The notes under the pieces are model-generated. The model searched no databases. It was not told the DNA's origin and saw only the letters and a program-made list of their open reading frames with translations. Below, piece by piece: positions 1 to 8,128 of a stretch of DNA of 64,000 nt (position 1 is its first letter; every line of letters begins with the position of its first letter). The DNA comes from Microbacterium sp. LWS13-1.2 (GTDB taxonomy: Bacteria; Actinomycetota; Actinomycetes; Actinomycetales; Microbacteriaceae), in assembly GCF_040144835.1 (NCBI RefSeq), contig NZ_CP151632.1, forward strand, positions 2,666,001 to 2,730,000, given 5' to 3'. The position numbers and the translations under genes are program-made.

Positions 1-207
1 GACGGCGCGACTGGAGATCTCGCCCTCCTCGGTGGTGACGCCGCTCGCGGTCAGCGCCTGGTTGTCGCGCCACGCGACCTCGAGGGCATCGGCCGCGGCC
101 GCCAGCAGCGCGTGGACCTCACTGCGGGCGTAGCCGCTGCGCTCGTCCGCGAAAGAGACTCCGCGGAGCAGTTCCGGGGTGATAGATACGGATTCGGTCG
201 CGGTCAT
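1..207 (-). CDS. DivIVA-like protein, N-terminal fragment
   Basis: The gene runs off the left edge of the window; only the first 69 codons are visible. The start is an ATG 15 bases after the stop of the flavohaemoprotein gene, so the two are probably co-transcribed. The fragment has the pattern ITPELLRGVSF then GYARSEVHALL, which resembles the N-terminal lipid-binding segment of DivIVA/Wag31-type proteins (a GYxxxEVDxLL-like motif before a coiled coil). The acidic Asp usual after the Val is replaced by His. DivIVA-like proteins sit at curved membrane and organise polar growth or division. The assignment rests on one short motif; the protein could be an unrelated coiled-coil protein. Confidence 0.45.
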   Translation of the reverse strand, partial: MTATESVSITPELLRGVSFADERSGYARSEVHALLAAAADALEVAWRDNQALTASGVTTEEGEISSRAV

Positions 208-222
208 GTTCGTGTCTGCCCT

Positions 223-1425
223 CTACTGGATTCCCCGCATGACGCCCGGCTGAACGAGTTCCGGAGGGACTGCCTCATCGCCGGCGATGCTGGGGTGCTG
301 GGTGAACGGGTCTTCGTACTTCTCGCTGCGGATGCGATGCGCGTCGAGTCCGGCACGCTGCAGGACGGCGGTGGTGTGCTCGACCATGCGCGGCGATCCG
401 CAGACCATCGCGAGGCGGTCGTCCCACGGCCCGTCCGCGGCGGCCAGGTCGCCGATCAATCCCCGAGGTCCGGGGAACGACGGGTCGTCCGACACCGCGT
501 ACCCGATGCTCAGCCAGGGCGCGTCGGCGTAGCGCTCGAGTTCGGGTTTCGCGTAGAACCCCCACGGATGCCGCACGCCGTGGTACAGCGCGACGCGGGG
601 ACCGCTTCCGCGCGCCGCGTGGCGTCCGGCCACCTGATCCAGCACAGCGAGCAGCGGGGCGAGCCCCGTGCCACCGCCGATCAGCAGCAGGTCGGGCCAC
701 TCGCTGTCGAAGCGGAGCGTCAGCAGCTCGCCGATGGGCGGCCCGAGCCGCACCCGGTCGCCCGGCTTGACGTCGCGCAGCAGCGCTCCGCTGACCTGTC
801 CGCCCGCGACGAGCTGCACGTGGAACGTCATCGTGCCGTCGGCGCGGGGCGCGTGGGTCGGCGACAGGTATCGCCACTGGCGCGGTCGTTGCGGGATCTC
901 GACGGCGAGCGACTGACCGGCCTGGAACCGGTACCTGTCATCGGGCCGGATCGTCACGGTCCCGACATCCATCCCCCGCCGTTCCGTCGCGATCACCTCG
1001 CCGGCCCAGGTGGCGGGCTCGGACTCGACCGCCTCGGCCGCGGTGATCATGGTCGTCGCGATCAGGCCGTACGCCTCGGCCCAGTCGGCAGCGAGCTCAG
1101 GGGTCCACGCGGCGCCGAGGAAGTGCTTCAGCGTCGCGAGCAGCGATGCGCCCACGGCGGGGTAGTGGCCGGAGATGGTGCCGAACTTGCGGTGATCACG
1201 CCCGAGGTCCTCGATGTAGTCGACGACGTCGCCGACGTGGTCGACGTTGCTGACCATGTGGCCGAGCGCCTTGACGAGCCGGTCGCGCTGGGCGGCCATG
1301 GCGACCGGGAACAGATCGCGGGTCTCGGGGTGGGCGAGGAAGAGGTGCGCATAGAAGTACCCGGGTACCGCGTCCCCGTGGGCCGCGACCTGAGCCCAGG
1401 TCCGCTTGAGCGCTACCGCATCCAC
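223..1425 (-). CDS. hmp: Flavohaemoprotein (globin-FAD-NAD nitric oxide dioxygenase type)
   Basis: A 400-residue protein with an N-terminal globin domain and a C-terminal ferredoxin-reductase-like FAD/NAD(P)H module. The globin part (about residues 1-135) shows a B10-type tyrosine in YFYAHLF (Tyr25) and a proximal haem histidine in LGRDHRKFG (His78). The reductase part has the FAD-binding RQWRYLSP motif (about 190) and the nucleotide-binding GGGTGLAPLL (about 255). Length and order match flavohaemoglobins that convert NO and O2 to nitrate in the cytosol. A dyad-symmetric sequence lies about 50 bases upstream and suggests nitrosative-stress control. Substrate is inferred from family; some actinobacterial members have other redox roles. 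Confidence 0.9.
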   Translation of the reverse strand: MDAVALKRTWAQVAAHGDAVPGYFYAHLFLAHPETRDLFPVAMAAQRDRLVKALGHMVSNVDHVGDVVDYIEDLGRDHRKFGTISGHYPAVGASLLATLKHFLGAAWTPELAADWAEAYGLIATTMITAAEAVESEPATWAGEVIATERRGMDVGTVTIRPDDRYRFQAGQSLAVEIPQRPRQWRYLSPTHAPRADGTMTFHVQLVAGGQVSGALLRDVKPGDRVRLGPPIGELLTLRFDSEWPDLLLIGGGTGLAPLLAVLDQVAGRHAARGSGPRVALYHGVRHPWGFYAKPELERYADAPWLSIGYAVSDDPSFPGPRGLIGDLAAADGPWDDRLAMVCGSPRMVEHTTAVLQRAGLDAHRIRSEKYEDPFTQHPSIAGDEAVPPELVQPGVMRGIQ

Positions 1426-1476
1426 CTGTGTCGTGTCCCATCCATCGGCCAGTCGGTACCGGCCGACGCTAGCGCG

Positions 1477-1509
1477 TTACAGATGTATCTGCAAAGCATT
1501 CACCTGTAA
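1477..1509. promoter_or_regulatory. Putative operator between hmp and the antitoxin gene
   Basis: Two 12-base arms, TTACAGATGTAT and ATTCACCTGTAA, form an inverted repeat with 10 of 12 matching positions around a 9-base spacer. The AGATGTAT core resembles half-sites of the nitrite/NO sensor NsrR. The position fits control of hmp, of the divergent toxin-antitoxin pair, or of both. The regulator is inferred; no nsrR gene is in the window. Confidence 0.45.
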
Positions 1510-1576
1510 GTGCAGCCGCATATCATGGATGCGTGCGGCGCTGGATCTGACGGCGCGTCACGGGTCGGGGGGCCTC

Positions 1577-2017
1577 ATGACTGTGTTGTTGAGCAACGGA
1601 ACCGTCTTCGTCGAAGAGGGGCTCCGCGGGCAGGCCGCCGAACTCGTGCGGCGCACGGAAGACCTGGGCACACTCGATTTCGCGCTGGTCGCCGGCGACG
1701 GCTCCCGTGTGGGCGTGCCGACAGACGTGAGCGCATTCCTCGTCCACGTGCTGAGAGGACTCGCCCGCGGATCCGTGTCGGTGACGACCCTTCCGGAGGA
1801 GCTGACGACCACCGTGGCGGCGGAGCTGGTCGGTGTCTCGCGGCCGACCCTGATGAAGCTGGTGCGCAACGGCGAGCTGCCCGCCCGGCAGGTGGGAAGC
1901 CACACACGGCTGCGCACCGAGGATGTCCTCGCGCTGCGCCGCACGCGCGCGCAGGATCGACGCGCGGCCCTCGACGCCCTGCGAGAGCTGGATGAGGAGT
2001 TCGAAGCGGACCGATAG
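1577..2017 (+). CDS. Excisionase-type HTH antitoxin
   Basis: A 146-residue protein whose central part (ELVGVSRPTLMKLVRNGELPA, about residues 88-110) is a winged helix-turn-helix of the excisionase/MerR-like class, followed by HTRLRTEDVLALR. The acidic C-terminal tail (LDELDEEFEADR-like) is typical of the toxin-binding region of such antitoxins. I chose the ATG at 1577 because the homologous part begins just after it; a longer in-frame reading would extend into the hmp promoter. The gene ends 23 bases before a PIN-domain gene, the usual order for a type II module in which the antitoxin represses the operon and neutralises the nuclease. Confidence 0.75.
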   Translation: MTVLLSNGTVFVEEGLRGQAAELVRRTEDLGTLDFALVAGDGSRVGVPTDVSAFLVHVLRGLARGSVSVTTLPEELTTTVAAELVGVSRPTLMKLVRNGELPARQVGSHTRLRTEDVLALRRTRAQDRRAALDALRELDEEFEADR

Positions 2018-2040
2018 GCGGCGCCAGGTAGCCTGACCTG

Positions 2041-2604
2041 GTGCTGCAACGGGTTTTCGTCGACGCCGACGTCCTCGCCGCGCGCATTCCCCTCGAATGG
2101 CTAGCGCTCGTCCGCGACGAGACCCATGCTTTTCAGCTGCACTCCTCCGCCGCGGTCGTGGCCGACGCGGTCCGGATCTGGCGGGATCGGGACCCGGCCG
2201 CCCGCGGCGCCTCCGCGCGGCGGCCGCGTGAGCTCCTCGTGGCCACGCTCGACGAGCTGGCCGAGGACGCTGACGTGGATGTCGATATCGACGCCCTCCC
2301 GGATGGTTCCACCGCACACGATGCCGCCGTGATGAGCGGCGCCCACATCCTGCTCTCGTCGCGCGCCCGCGAGACCCCGGACGCCGACCTCCTCCCGTTC
2401 GAACTCGTTACACCCGACGAATTCCTCTGCCTGGTGGACGACCTCGCCGGCGCTGCTGTCCGCAACGTCGCCCTGGAGCTGGCCCGCCGCGACGGCGCCG
2501 AGACCCGCGGTTCCGTCGATCGTCTCGCGCGCGCTCTCATCGCAGCCGGTTGCCCTGCCTTCGCCGGGCGGGTGCGTGCGCATCTGCGCACCTCGGGGGC
2601 CTAG
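2041..2604 (+). CDS. PIN-domain toxin-like ribonuclease
   Basis: A 187-residue protein that begins RVFVDADVLAARIPLEWLALV, matching the first acidic cluster and helix of PIN-domain nucleases. A later acidic stretch (DALPDGSTAHDAAVMSGAHILLSS) corresponds to the second active-site region. PIN toxins cleave RNA and are inhibited by the adjacent antitoxin. The start is a GTG 7 bases after a TAGCCT box at 2028-2033, so the mRNA may be leaderless and partly independent of the antitoxin gene. The C-terminal half is longer than a minimal PIN domain. Whether it is an active toxin cannot be seen from the sequence. Confidence 0.7.
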   Translation: MLQRVFVDADVLAARIPLEWLALVRDETHAFQLHSSAAVVADAVRIWRDRDPAARGASARRPRELLVATLDELAEDADVDVDIDALPDGSTAHDAAVMSGAHILLSSRARETPDADLLPFELVTPDEFLCLVDDLAGAAVRNVALELARRDGAETRGSVDRLARALIAAGCPAFAGRVRAHLRTSGA

Positions 2605-2619
2605 GCACCTACGGCGGAT

Positions 2620-4047
2620 TCAGTCCCGCGTCGCCCACCAGTCGCGGAGGCGCCGCTCGGCCTCGTCCGCTCCGAGGACACCCTCGTCGAGGCGCAGATC
2701 GAGAAGGAACCGGTACGCCTCGCCGACCTCACGACCAGGTGGGATGCCGAGCACCTCCTGGATGCGGTTGCCGTCGAGTTCGGGCCGGATCGAGGCCAGC
2801 TCCTCCTGGGCGGCGAGTTCGGTGATGCGGCGTTCGATGTCGTCGTAGGCGCGGGCCAGGCGCGTGGCCTTCTTGACGTTGCGGGTCGTCACGTCGGCGC
2901 GCGTGAGGATGTGGAGACGCTCGAGCTCGGCATCCGCATCCCGCACGTAGCGGCGCACGGCGGAGTCGGTCCAGGCGCCCTCGGAGTACCCGAAGAAGCG
3001 CAGGTGCAGCTCGATCAGCCGGCTGACCGTGGAGATGGCCGCGGAGTCGAAGCGCAGCTCCTGCAGCCGCTTGCGGGCGAGGCGTGCACCCTTGACGTCG
3101 TGATGGTAGAAGGTCACCCCGCCGCCCGGCTCGAGCCGTCTCGTCGCCGGTTTGCCGATGTCATGCAGCAGCGCGGCGAGCCGCAGCGGCACGTCGGGTG
3201 CGGCACCCGGGTTCCGCGTCTTCTCGAGATCGATGGCCTGGCGCAGCACCGTCAGCGAGTGCTCGTACACGTCCTTGTGATGGTGATGCTCGTCGACCTC
3301 GAGCTGAAGCGCAGGGATCTCGGGGAGGAACTCGCCCATCAGCCCGGTCTCGACCAGCAGACGGATGCCGCGCACCGGGTCGTCGGTGTTGAGGAGCTTG
3401 ACCAGCTCGGCCTGGATCCGCTCGGGGCTCACGATCTCGAGCGTGCGCCGCAGCTCCGCCATGGCCGCCTCGGTGGCGGGGTCGACGGCGAACCCCAACT
3501 GCGCGGCGAAGCGCGCGGCACGCAGCATGCGCAGCGGGTCGTCGCCGAAACTGACCGCGGGATCCGCGGGCGTGCGCAGGATGCCGCGCACCAGGTCTTC
3601 GACGCCGCCGGTCGGGTCGACCAGGGTCTGCCCCGGCACCCGCAGCGCCATGGCGTTGACGGTGACGTCGCGGCGCACGAGGTCGCCCTCGATGGTGTCG
3701 CCGAATTCGACCGTCGGCTTGCGAGTGACCCCGTCGTAGCTGTCCGCCCGGTACGTCGTGATCTCGACCTGCTCGCCGCGGACGCGGGCGCCGATCGTGC
3801 CGAAGGCGCGCCCGATGTCCCACTGCGCCGTGGAGACCGGCTTCACGATCTTGAGGATGTCGTCGGGGCGGGCATCCGTCGTGAAGTCGAGGTCGTTCGT
3901 CGGTCGGCCGAGGAGTGCATCGCGCACGGGACCGCCCACGATCGCGAGGTCGAACCCGGCGTCGGCGAAGGCGCGCGCGAGCGTGGCGACGACGGGGGAC
4001 TCGGCGAGCGCGCCGAGGCGCACAATGCCCTCGGCCATGTTGAGCAT
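2620..4047 (-). CDS. cca: CCA tRNA nucleotidyltransferase / poly(A) polymerase family
   Basis: A 475-residue class II nucleotidyltransferase. The catalytic head shows VGGPVRDALLGR then DLDFTTDA (about residues 30-55), the GG/DxD signature that binds metal and nucleotide. RDVTVNAMAL and the RxxRF motif RAARFAAQLGF follow, and an HD domain (HDIGKPATRR) lies in the second half. The enzyme adds or repairs the 3' CCA of tRNAs. This matters here because the tRNAs in the window do not encode CCA. The protein starts MLNMAEG; ATGs at 4047 and 4038 are both possible and I list the longer. In most actinobacteria a NUDIX gene separates cca from the DUF6049 gene; it is absent from that position. Confidence 0.92.
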   Translation of the reverse strand: MLNMAEGIVRLGALAESPVVATLARAFADAGFDLAIVGGPVRDALLGRPTNDLDFTTDARPDDILKIVKPVSTAQWDIGRAFGTIGARVRGEQVEITTYRADSYDGVTRKPTVEFGDTIEGDLVRRDVTVNAMALRVPGQTLVDPTGGVEDLVRGILRTPADPAVSFGDDPLRMLRAARFAAQLGFAVDPATEAAMAELRRTLEIVSPERIQAELVKLLNTDDPVRGIRLLVETGLMGEFLPEIPALQLEVDEHHHHKDVYEHSLTVLRQAIDLEKTRNPGAAPDVPLRLAALLHDIGKPATRRLEPGGGVTFYHHDVKGARLARKRLQELRFDSAAISTVSRLIELHLRFFGYSEGAWTDSAVRRYVRDADAELERLHILTRADVTTRNVKKATRLARAYDDIERRITELAAQEELASIRPELDGNRIQEVLGIPPGREVGEAYRFLLDLRLDEGVLGADEAERRLRDWWATRD

Positions 4048-4066
4048 GGGTTCCAGCCTACGGCCC

Positions 4067-4171
4067 GGTCGTTGAGCGAGCGAAGCGAGACGAAACGCCT
4101 CGAGCCAGCTCACTGCCTCCGGATGCGCGTTTCGTCTCGCTCGTTCCTCGTTCCTCGTTCGCTCAACGACC
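4067..4171. repeat. REP-like inverted repeat (copy 1)
   Basis: Two long arms face each other: GGTCGTTGAGCGAGCGAAG at 4067 onward, continuing to GACGAAACGC near 4098, and the reverse complement from GCGTTTCGTCTCGCTCG at 4127 to 4171. The right arm contains an extra CGTTCCT duplication. The element fills the gap between cca and the methyltransferase gene. The same arm sequence recurs at 33985 and 56765. Confidence 0.8.
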
Positions 4172-4189
4172 AGTGGGAGCAAGCGCGCG

Positions 4190-5725
4190 TCACTCCGCGA
4201 GCCGCAGGAATCCGGTGAAAGCGAGCTCGCGGACGCGGGGAAGCAGATCGGCACGCAGCGCCGCGGCGTCGACCTCGAGCAGGTCGGCGATCGCATCGAC
4301 CAGCACTCCGATCGGCAGGTCGCCGTCGCACGCGCCGACGAGCGCCGACAGGCCCGGGTCCACGCCCAGGGCACGGCCGAAGCCGCCGCCCTGCCGGAGC
4401 TCGATGATCGTGGGGTCCTCGGCGCCGGGCAGATGGTGCCGCGCCTCCGTGACGTCCGGTGCCACGACGAAGACGGATGCCGCGAGCCCGGCGTCGTCGA
4501 CGCCGGCCAAGCGGTCGTGGGCGTCGAGGGCGGCGGCCAGGTGAGCGCCGAGGCCGTCGCCGGCGAGCGCCGTGTGCAGCGACTCGTAGCGCGACAGCGT
4601 GGGCGCGCCCTCGGCCGGACGCCTCAGCAGCAGGTAGCCGAAGCCGACCTCGGTCACCCCTCGCGCCGCGAAGTCGTCGAGCCACGCGTCGACCAGCCGC
4701 GCGAATCCCGGCGTGCCGGCGAGGGTGCCGCCGTCGCGCACCCACAGCTCGGCATAGGACAGCGGGTCGAGGCTCTCGCGTTCGACCACCCAGGCATCCA
4801 GCGGGACCGACGACGACGCGACCCAGCCGCGCACGCGCTCGAGGCCGGGCACGCCGTCCCGGGTCTCCCAGTTGCCGAGCAGTTGCGCCACGCCGCCCGG
4901 CGCGAGATGCGCGCCCACGCCACTGACGAACGCGGCCACGACGTCGTCGCCGACCATGCCGCCGTCGCGGTATTCGTACGCCGGCACATCGGCAACCCGC
5001 GGCGTGATGACGAACGGCGGATTCGACACGATCCGGTCGAACTGCTCGCCCGCGACGGGCTCGAACAGGCTCCCCAGCCGCACTTCGATGCCATCGATGC
5101 CGTTGAGGAGCGCGTTCAGCCGGGTGAATCCGAGGGCGCGCGCGGAGATGTCGGTCGCGACGACGTTCGCCGTATGCGCCCGGGCGCGCAGCGCCTGGAT
5201 CCCGCATCCTGCGCCGATGTCGAGCCCGCGCCGGGCGGGCGCCGGCAGCTGCAGGCCGGCGAGTGTCAGCGACGCGCCGCCGACTCCGAGCACGTGGTCC
5301 TCGGGAAGCGGTCCGCCGAGCGCGGCCTCGTCGAGGTCGCTCGCGACCCACCACTGTCCGGATCCGGAGGAGTCCGCGTACGACTGCGGCCGCACCACCG
5401 CGAGCGGGCGGACCTCGCCCTCGGCGACCGTCGCCAGGCCTAGTCGCGCGAGCCCATCGGCGCCGGCGCGCACCAGCGCCCGGTCGACGAATGGCGCGGG
5501 CTGCGGCATCCCGAGCACCAGCAGTTTGCCCAGCACGGCGAGGGCGTCGTCGCGATCGCCGAGGCCGCGCGACGCCGGGGACCGCAGCCCGCGCGCAATG
5601 GCGTCGTCCGCCGCAGCGCCCCACGCGTCGCGGAGGGCCTCGGCGGTGAAGCCGGCGTCGCGCAGATCACCGGCGAGGTCACGACAGAGGCGGGTATCCG
5701 GTTCGGGGAGCACGAGTCCATTCAA
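4190..5725 (-). CDS. SAM-dependent methyltransferase with N-terminal DUF7059-like domain
   Basis: A 511-residue protein. The N-terminal third is helical and resembles the DUF7059 region that precedes actinobacterial methyltransferases. The Rossmann core starts at RRGLDIGAGCGIQALRA (about residue 163), a class I SAM-binding motif I. It is followed by FDRIVSNPPFVITP (about 230), the NPPF/Y motif of enzymes that methylate an amide or exocyclic nitrogen in protein glutamine, DNA or RNA. The substrate is unknown; rRNA or protein are the usual targets for this motif. It is read leftward, ahead of cca, with a REP-like element between them. Confidence 0.8.
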   Translation of the reverse strand: MNGLVLPEPDTRLCRDLAGDLRDAGFTAEALRDAWGAAADDAIARGLRSPASRGLGDRDDALAVLGKLLVLGMPQPAPFVDRALVRAGADGLARLGLATVAEGEVRPLAVVRPQSYADSSGSGQWWVASDLDEAALGGPLPEDHVLGVGGASLTLAGLQLPAPARRGLDIGAGCGIQALRARAHTANVVATDISARALGFTRLNALLNGIDGIEVRLGSLFEPVAGEQFDRIVSNPPFVITPRVADVPAYEYRDGGMVGDDVVAAFVSGVGAHLAPGGVAQLLGNWETRDGVPGLERVRGWVASSSVPLDAWVVERESLDPLSYAELWVRDGGTLAGTPGFARLVDAWLDDFAARGVTEVGFGYLLLRRPAEGAPTLSRYESLHTALAGDGLGAHLAAALDAHDRLAGVDDAGLAASVFVVAPDVTEARHHLPGAEDPTIIELRQGGGFGRALGVDPGLSALVGACDGDLPIGVLVDAIADLLEVDAAALRADLLPRVRELAFTGFLRLAE

Positions 5726-5866
5726 CCGCGCCGGTGCACCCGCGAGGAGCAGACCGGGCGTCGACGGCCTGCCCGGCCCGGCGTCGGGCGGGCTCGGAGG
5801 CGCTCATCGTAGAATCGCAGTCGATCGTGCGGTCAGGCCATCGCACAGGAGCGAACCCCCGACAGG

Positions 5867-8128
5867 ATGATCGTGACCCCACCGCGAGCCCCGCAGCGCC
5901 CCGCGCGCCGCGCCCCGCGTTTCGTGACCGCCACCGTCGCGGCGGTGGCGGTGGTCGCCGGGCTGCTGCTCCCAGCTGCCGCGATGGCCGCGAGCCCCGA
6001 GCCGTCACCGAGCCCCACCGCCAGCATTCCGGTGGGCACCACTGTGTTCACGCTGTCGCCGCAGGCCGACGGCATCGTGCGCCCCGGCGATGCGCTGAGC
6101 GTCTCGATCTCGCTCCAGAACGGGACGGATGCCGCCGTCACGCCGTCGACGGTGACGCTCTCGCTCGGGCGAACGCCGCTCGCCGACCGGGACGCGCTCA
6201 ACGCGTGGCTCGACGGCACGGACTCGACCGTGGCCCTCGAGCCCATCGCCTCGGACGCGCTCAGTGCCGTCGAGCCCGGCTCGTTCCAGGTGCGGGGCAT
6301 GACCGTCGCGGCCGACGACCCGGCCCTCAGCGGCCTCGCGCCGGGCGTATACCCGCTCGCCGCGTCGTACGAGGGCGACTCCGGCACGGTGAGCTCGACC
6401 AGCGCGATGGTCGTGCCGGCCGACGACGCCACCGACGTCGGCATCGGCGTGATCGTGCCGATCACCGCCGGTGCGCTGAACGAAGGGCTCCTCACCGCGG
6501 AGCAGCTGGCCGAGCTCACGGCGCCCGACGGCGACCTGACCAACCAGCTCGACGCCGTCACCGGCACGTCGGCGATCCTCGCGGTGGATCCCGCCGTGCC
6601 CGCTGCGATCCGCGTGCTCGGCACGTCGGCGCCGGATTCCGCACTCGAGTGGCTCACCCGGCTCGAGGGCATCCAGAATTCCCGGTTCGCGCTCCAGTTC
6701 GGCGACGCCGATGTCACCGCGCAGCTGCAGGCCGGCCTGCCGCAGCCACTCGCCCCGACGTCGTTGTCCGCCTACATGTCGCCGTCGAACTTCGCAGCGC
6801 CCAATCCCACCCCGACGCCCACCTCGACGCCTTCGGGCACGCCGACGCCGACGCCGACGCCGACACCGCGGCCCGGCAACACACTGCCCAGCACCGACGC
6901 GCTCCTCGCGGTCGGACCGGCCACCCGCCCGGGTGTCTACTGGCCGGCCGACGGCACGGCCGACACCGAGATCGTGACGCGACTCGGCGACCTCGGCAGC
7001 GAGGGCGCCCCCACGGCGACCGTCCTCCCGTCGGCCACGACCGAGGCCGGCACCGACGGTCGCACGGTCTCGGCGCACGGTCAGGTGGGCGACGCCGAGG
7101 TGCTCGTCTACGACAGCGACGTCTCGTCGGCCCTCGACGCGGCGTCGCAGAGCGACGTGTCGTGGCTCCGCGGAGCGCCGCTGACGACCGCCACCGCGTA
7201 CCTCGCGTTCGCAGCCGCCGAGGCGGACGGCCCGCTCCTCGTGACGGTCGGGCGCGGCGACGGACGCTCGCGCGTGGAACTCGGGGCCGCCATCTCGGCC
7301 GCCCTGTCGGCTCCGAACGTCACTCCTCGCACCATCGCCACGATCGCCGCGAGTGAGGCGCGTGAGGTCGAGCTCGCGGGCACCGAGGCATCCGCCGAAC
7401 GGGCGGCTGCGGCATCCGCTCTCGTCGGAGAGGAAGGCGAGATCGCGCGGTTCGCGACGATCCTCGATCAGCCGTCGCTGCTCACGGGGCCCGAGCGCGC
7501 CGACATCCTGCAGCTGCTCGGCGTCGCCTGGATCGGCGACGACACGTGGCCGACCGCACTCGCGGACCACCGCACCGAGACGGCCCGCACGCTCACGTCG
7601 GTCTCGCTGCTGCCGACCAGTCCCAGCGATCTCTACGGCTCGAGCGCCGCACTGCGGTTCTGGGTGCGCAACGATCTGCGGTACCCGGTCAATCTGGTGC
7701 TCTACACCACACGCGACAACCTCCGCCTGGACGTTCAGAGCGAGACCTCCGTGGTCGCGACGCCCCAGAGCAACACGCGGGTCGAGGTGCCGGTGCAGGC
7801 GAGGGTCGGGCGCGGCGACGTGACGCTCACCCTCCAGTTGCGCAGCCCCGCGTTCGTCGCGATCGGCCAGCCGGAGTCGGTCGACGTCAACGTCTACGCC
7901 GACTGGGAGGCCGCCGGCATCGCCGCGCTCGCCGTGCTCGTCGGCGCCCTCCTCGTGATCGGCATCGTCCGAACCGTGCTGCGCGTGCGCCGCCGGCGCC
8001 GGGGAACGGATGCCGGTGCCCCGGGTAAGCGCACGGGGGCGTCTGGGGATGGAGCCGGTGAAGGGGGCGTGACCGGTGAAGAGGCTGCGGTGTCCGACGC
8101 TGCTTCGAGCGACGGGCCGCGTCGATGA
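5867..8128 (+). CDS. DUF6049 family secreted/membrane-anchored protein
   Basis: A 753-residue exported protein. Residues 1-45 form a signal peptide with a basic start and a hydrophobic core (VAAVAVVAGLLLPAAAMA). A large extracytoplasmic part follows. A hydrophobic anchor (IAALAVLVGALLVIGIVRTVL) and a basic cytoplasmic tail lie near the C-terminus. A Pro/Thr linker made of repeated PT dipeptides interrupts the ectodomain at about residues 309-333. The family has no known enzyme activity; its gene sits next to murJ in most actinobacteria, suggesting a cell-envelope role. It overlaps murJ by an ATGA. A TAGAAT box at 5810-5815 is a likely -10 element. Confidence 0.8.
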   Translation: MIVTPPRAPQRPARRAPRFVTATVAAVAVVAGLLLPAAAMAASPEPSPSPTASIPVGTTVFTLSPQADGIVRPGDALSVSISLQNGTDAAVTPSTVTLSLGRTPLADRDALNAWLDGTDSTVALEPIASDALSAVEPGSFQVRGMTVAADDPALSGLAPGVYPLAASYEGDSGTVSSTSAMVVPADDATDVGIGVIVPITAGALNEGLLTAEQLAELTAPDGDLTNQLDAVTGTSAILAVDPAVPAAIRVLGTSAPDSALEWLTRLEGIQNSRFALQFGDADVTAQLQAGLPQPLAPTSLSAYMSPSNFAAPNPTPTPTSTPSGTPTPTPTPTPRPGNTLPSTDALLAVGPATRPGVYWPADGTADTEIVTRLGDLGSEGAPTATVLPSATTEAGTDGRTVSAHGQVGDAEVLVYDSDVSSALDAASQSDVSWLRGAPLTTATAYLAFAAAEADGPLLVTVGRGDGRSRVELGAAISAALSAPNVTPRTIATIAASEAREVELAGTEASAERAAAASALVGEEGEIARFATILDQPSLLTGPERADILQLLGVAWIGDDTWPTALADHRTETARTLTSVSLLPTSPSDLYGSSAALRFWVRNDLRYPVNLVLYTTRDNLRLDVQSETSVVATPQSNTRVEVPVQARVGRGDVTLTLQLRSPAFVAIGQPESVDVNVYADWEAAGIAALAVLVGALLVIGIVRTVLRVRRRRRGTDAGAPGKRTGASGDGAGEGGVTGEEAAVSDAASSDGPRR

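Noticed and set aside
112..1509. 465-codon plus-strand frame over hmp
   Set aside because: Antisense to the complete flavohaemoprotein; no motif.
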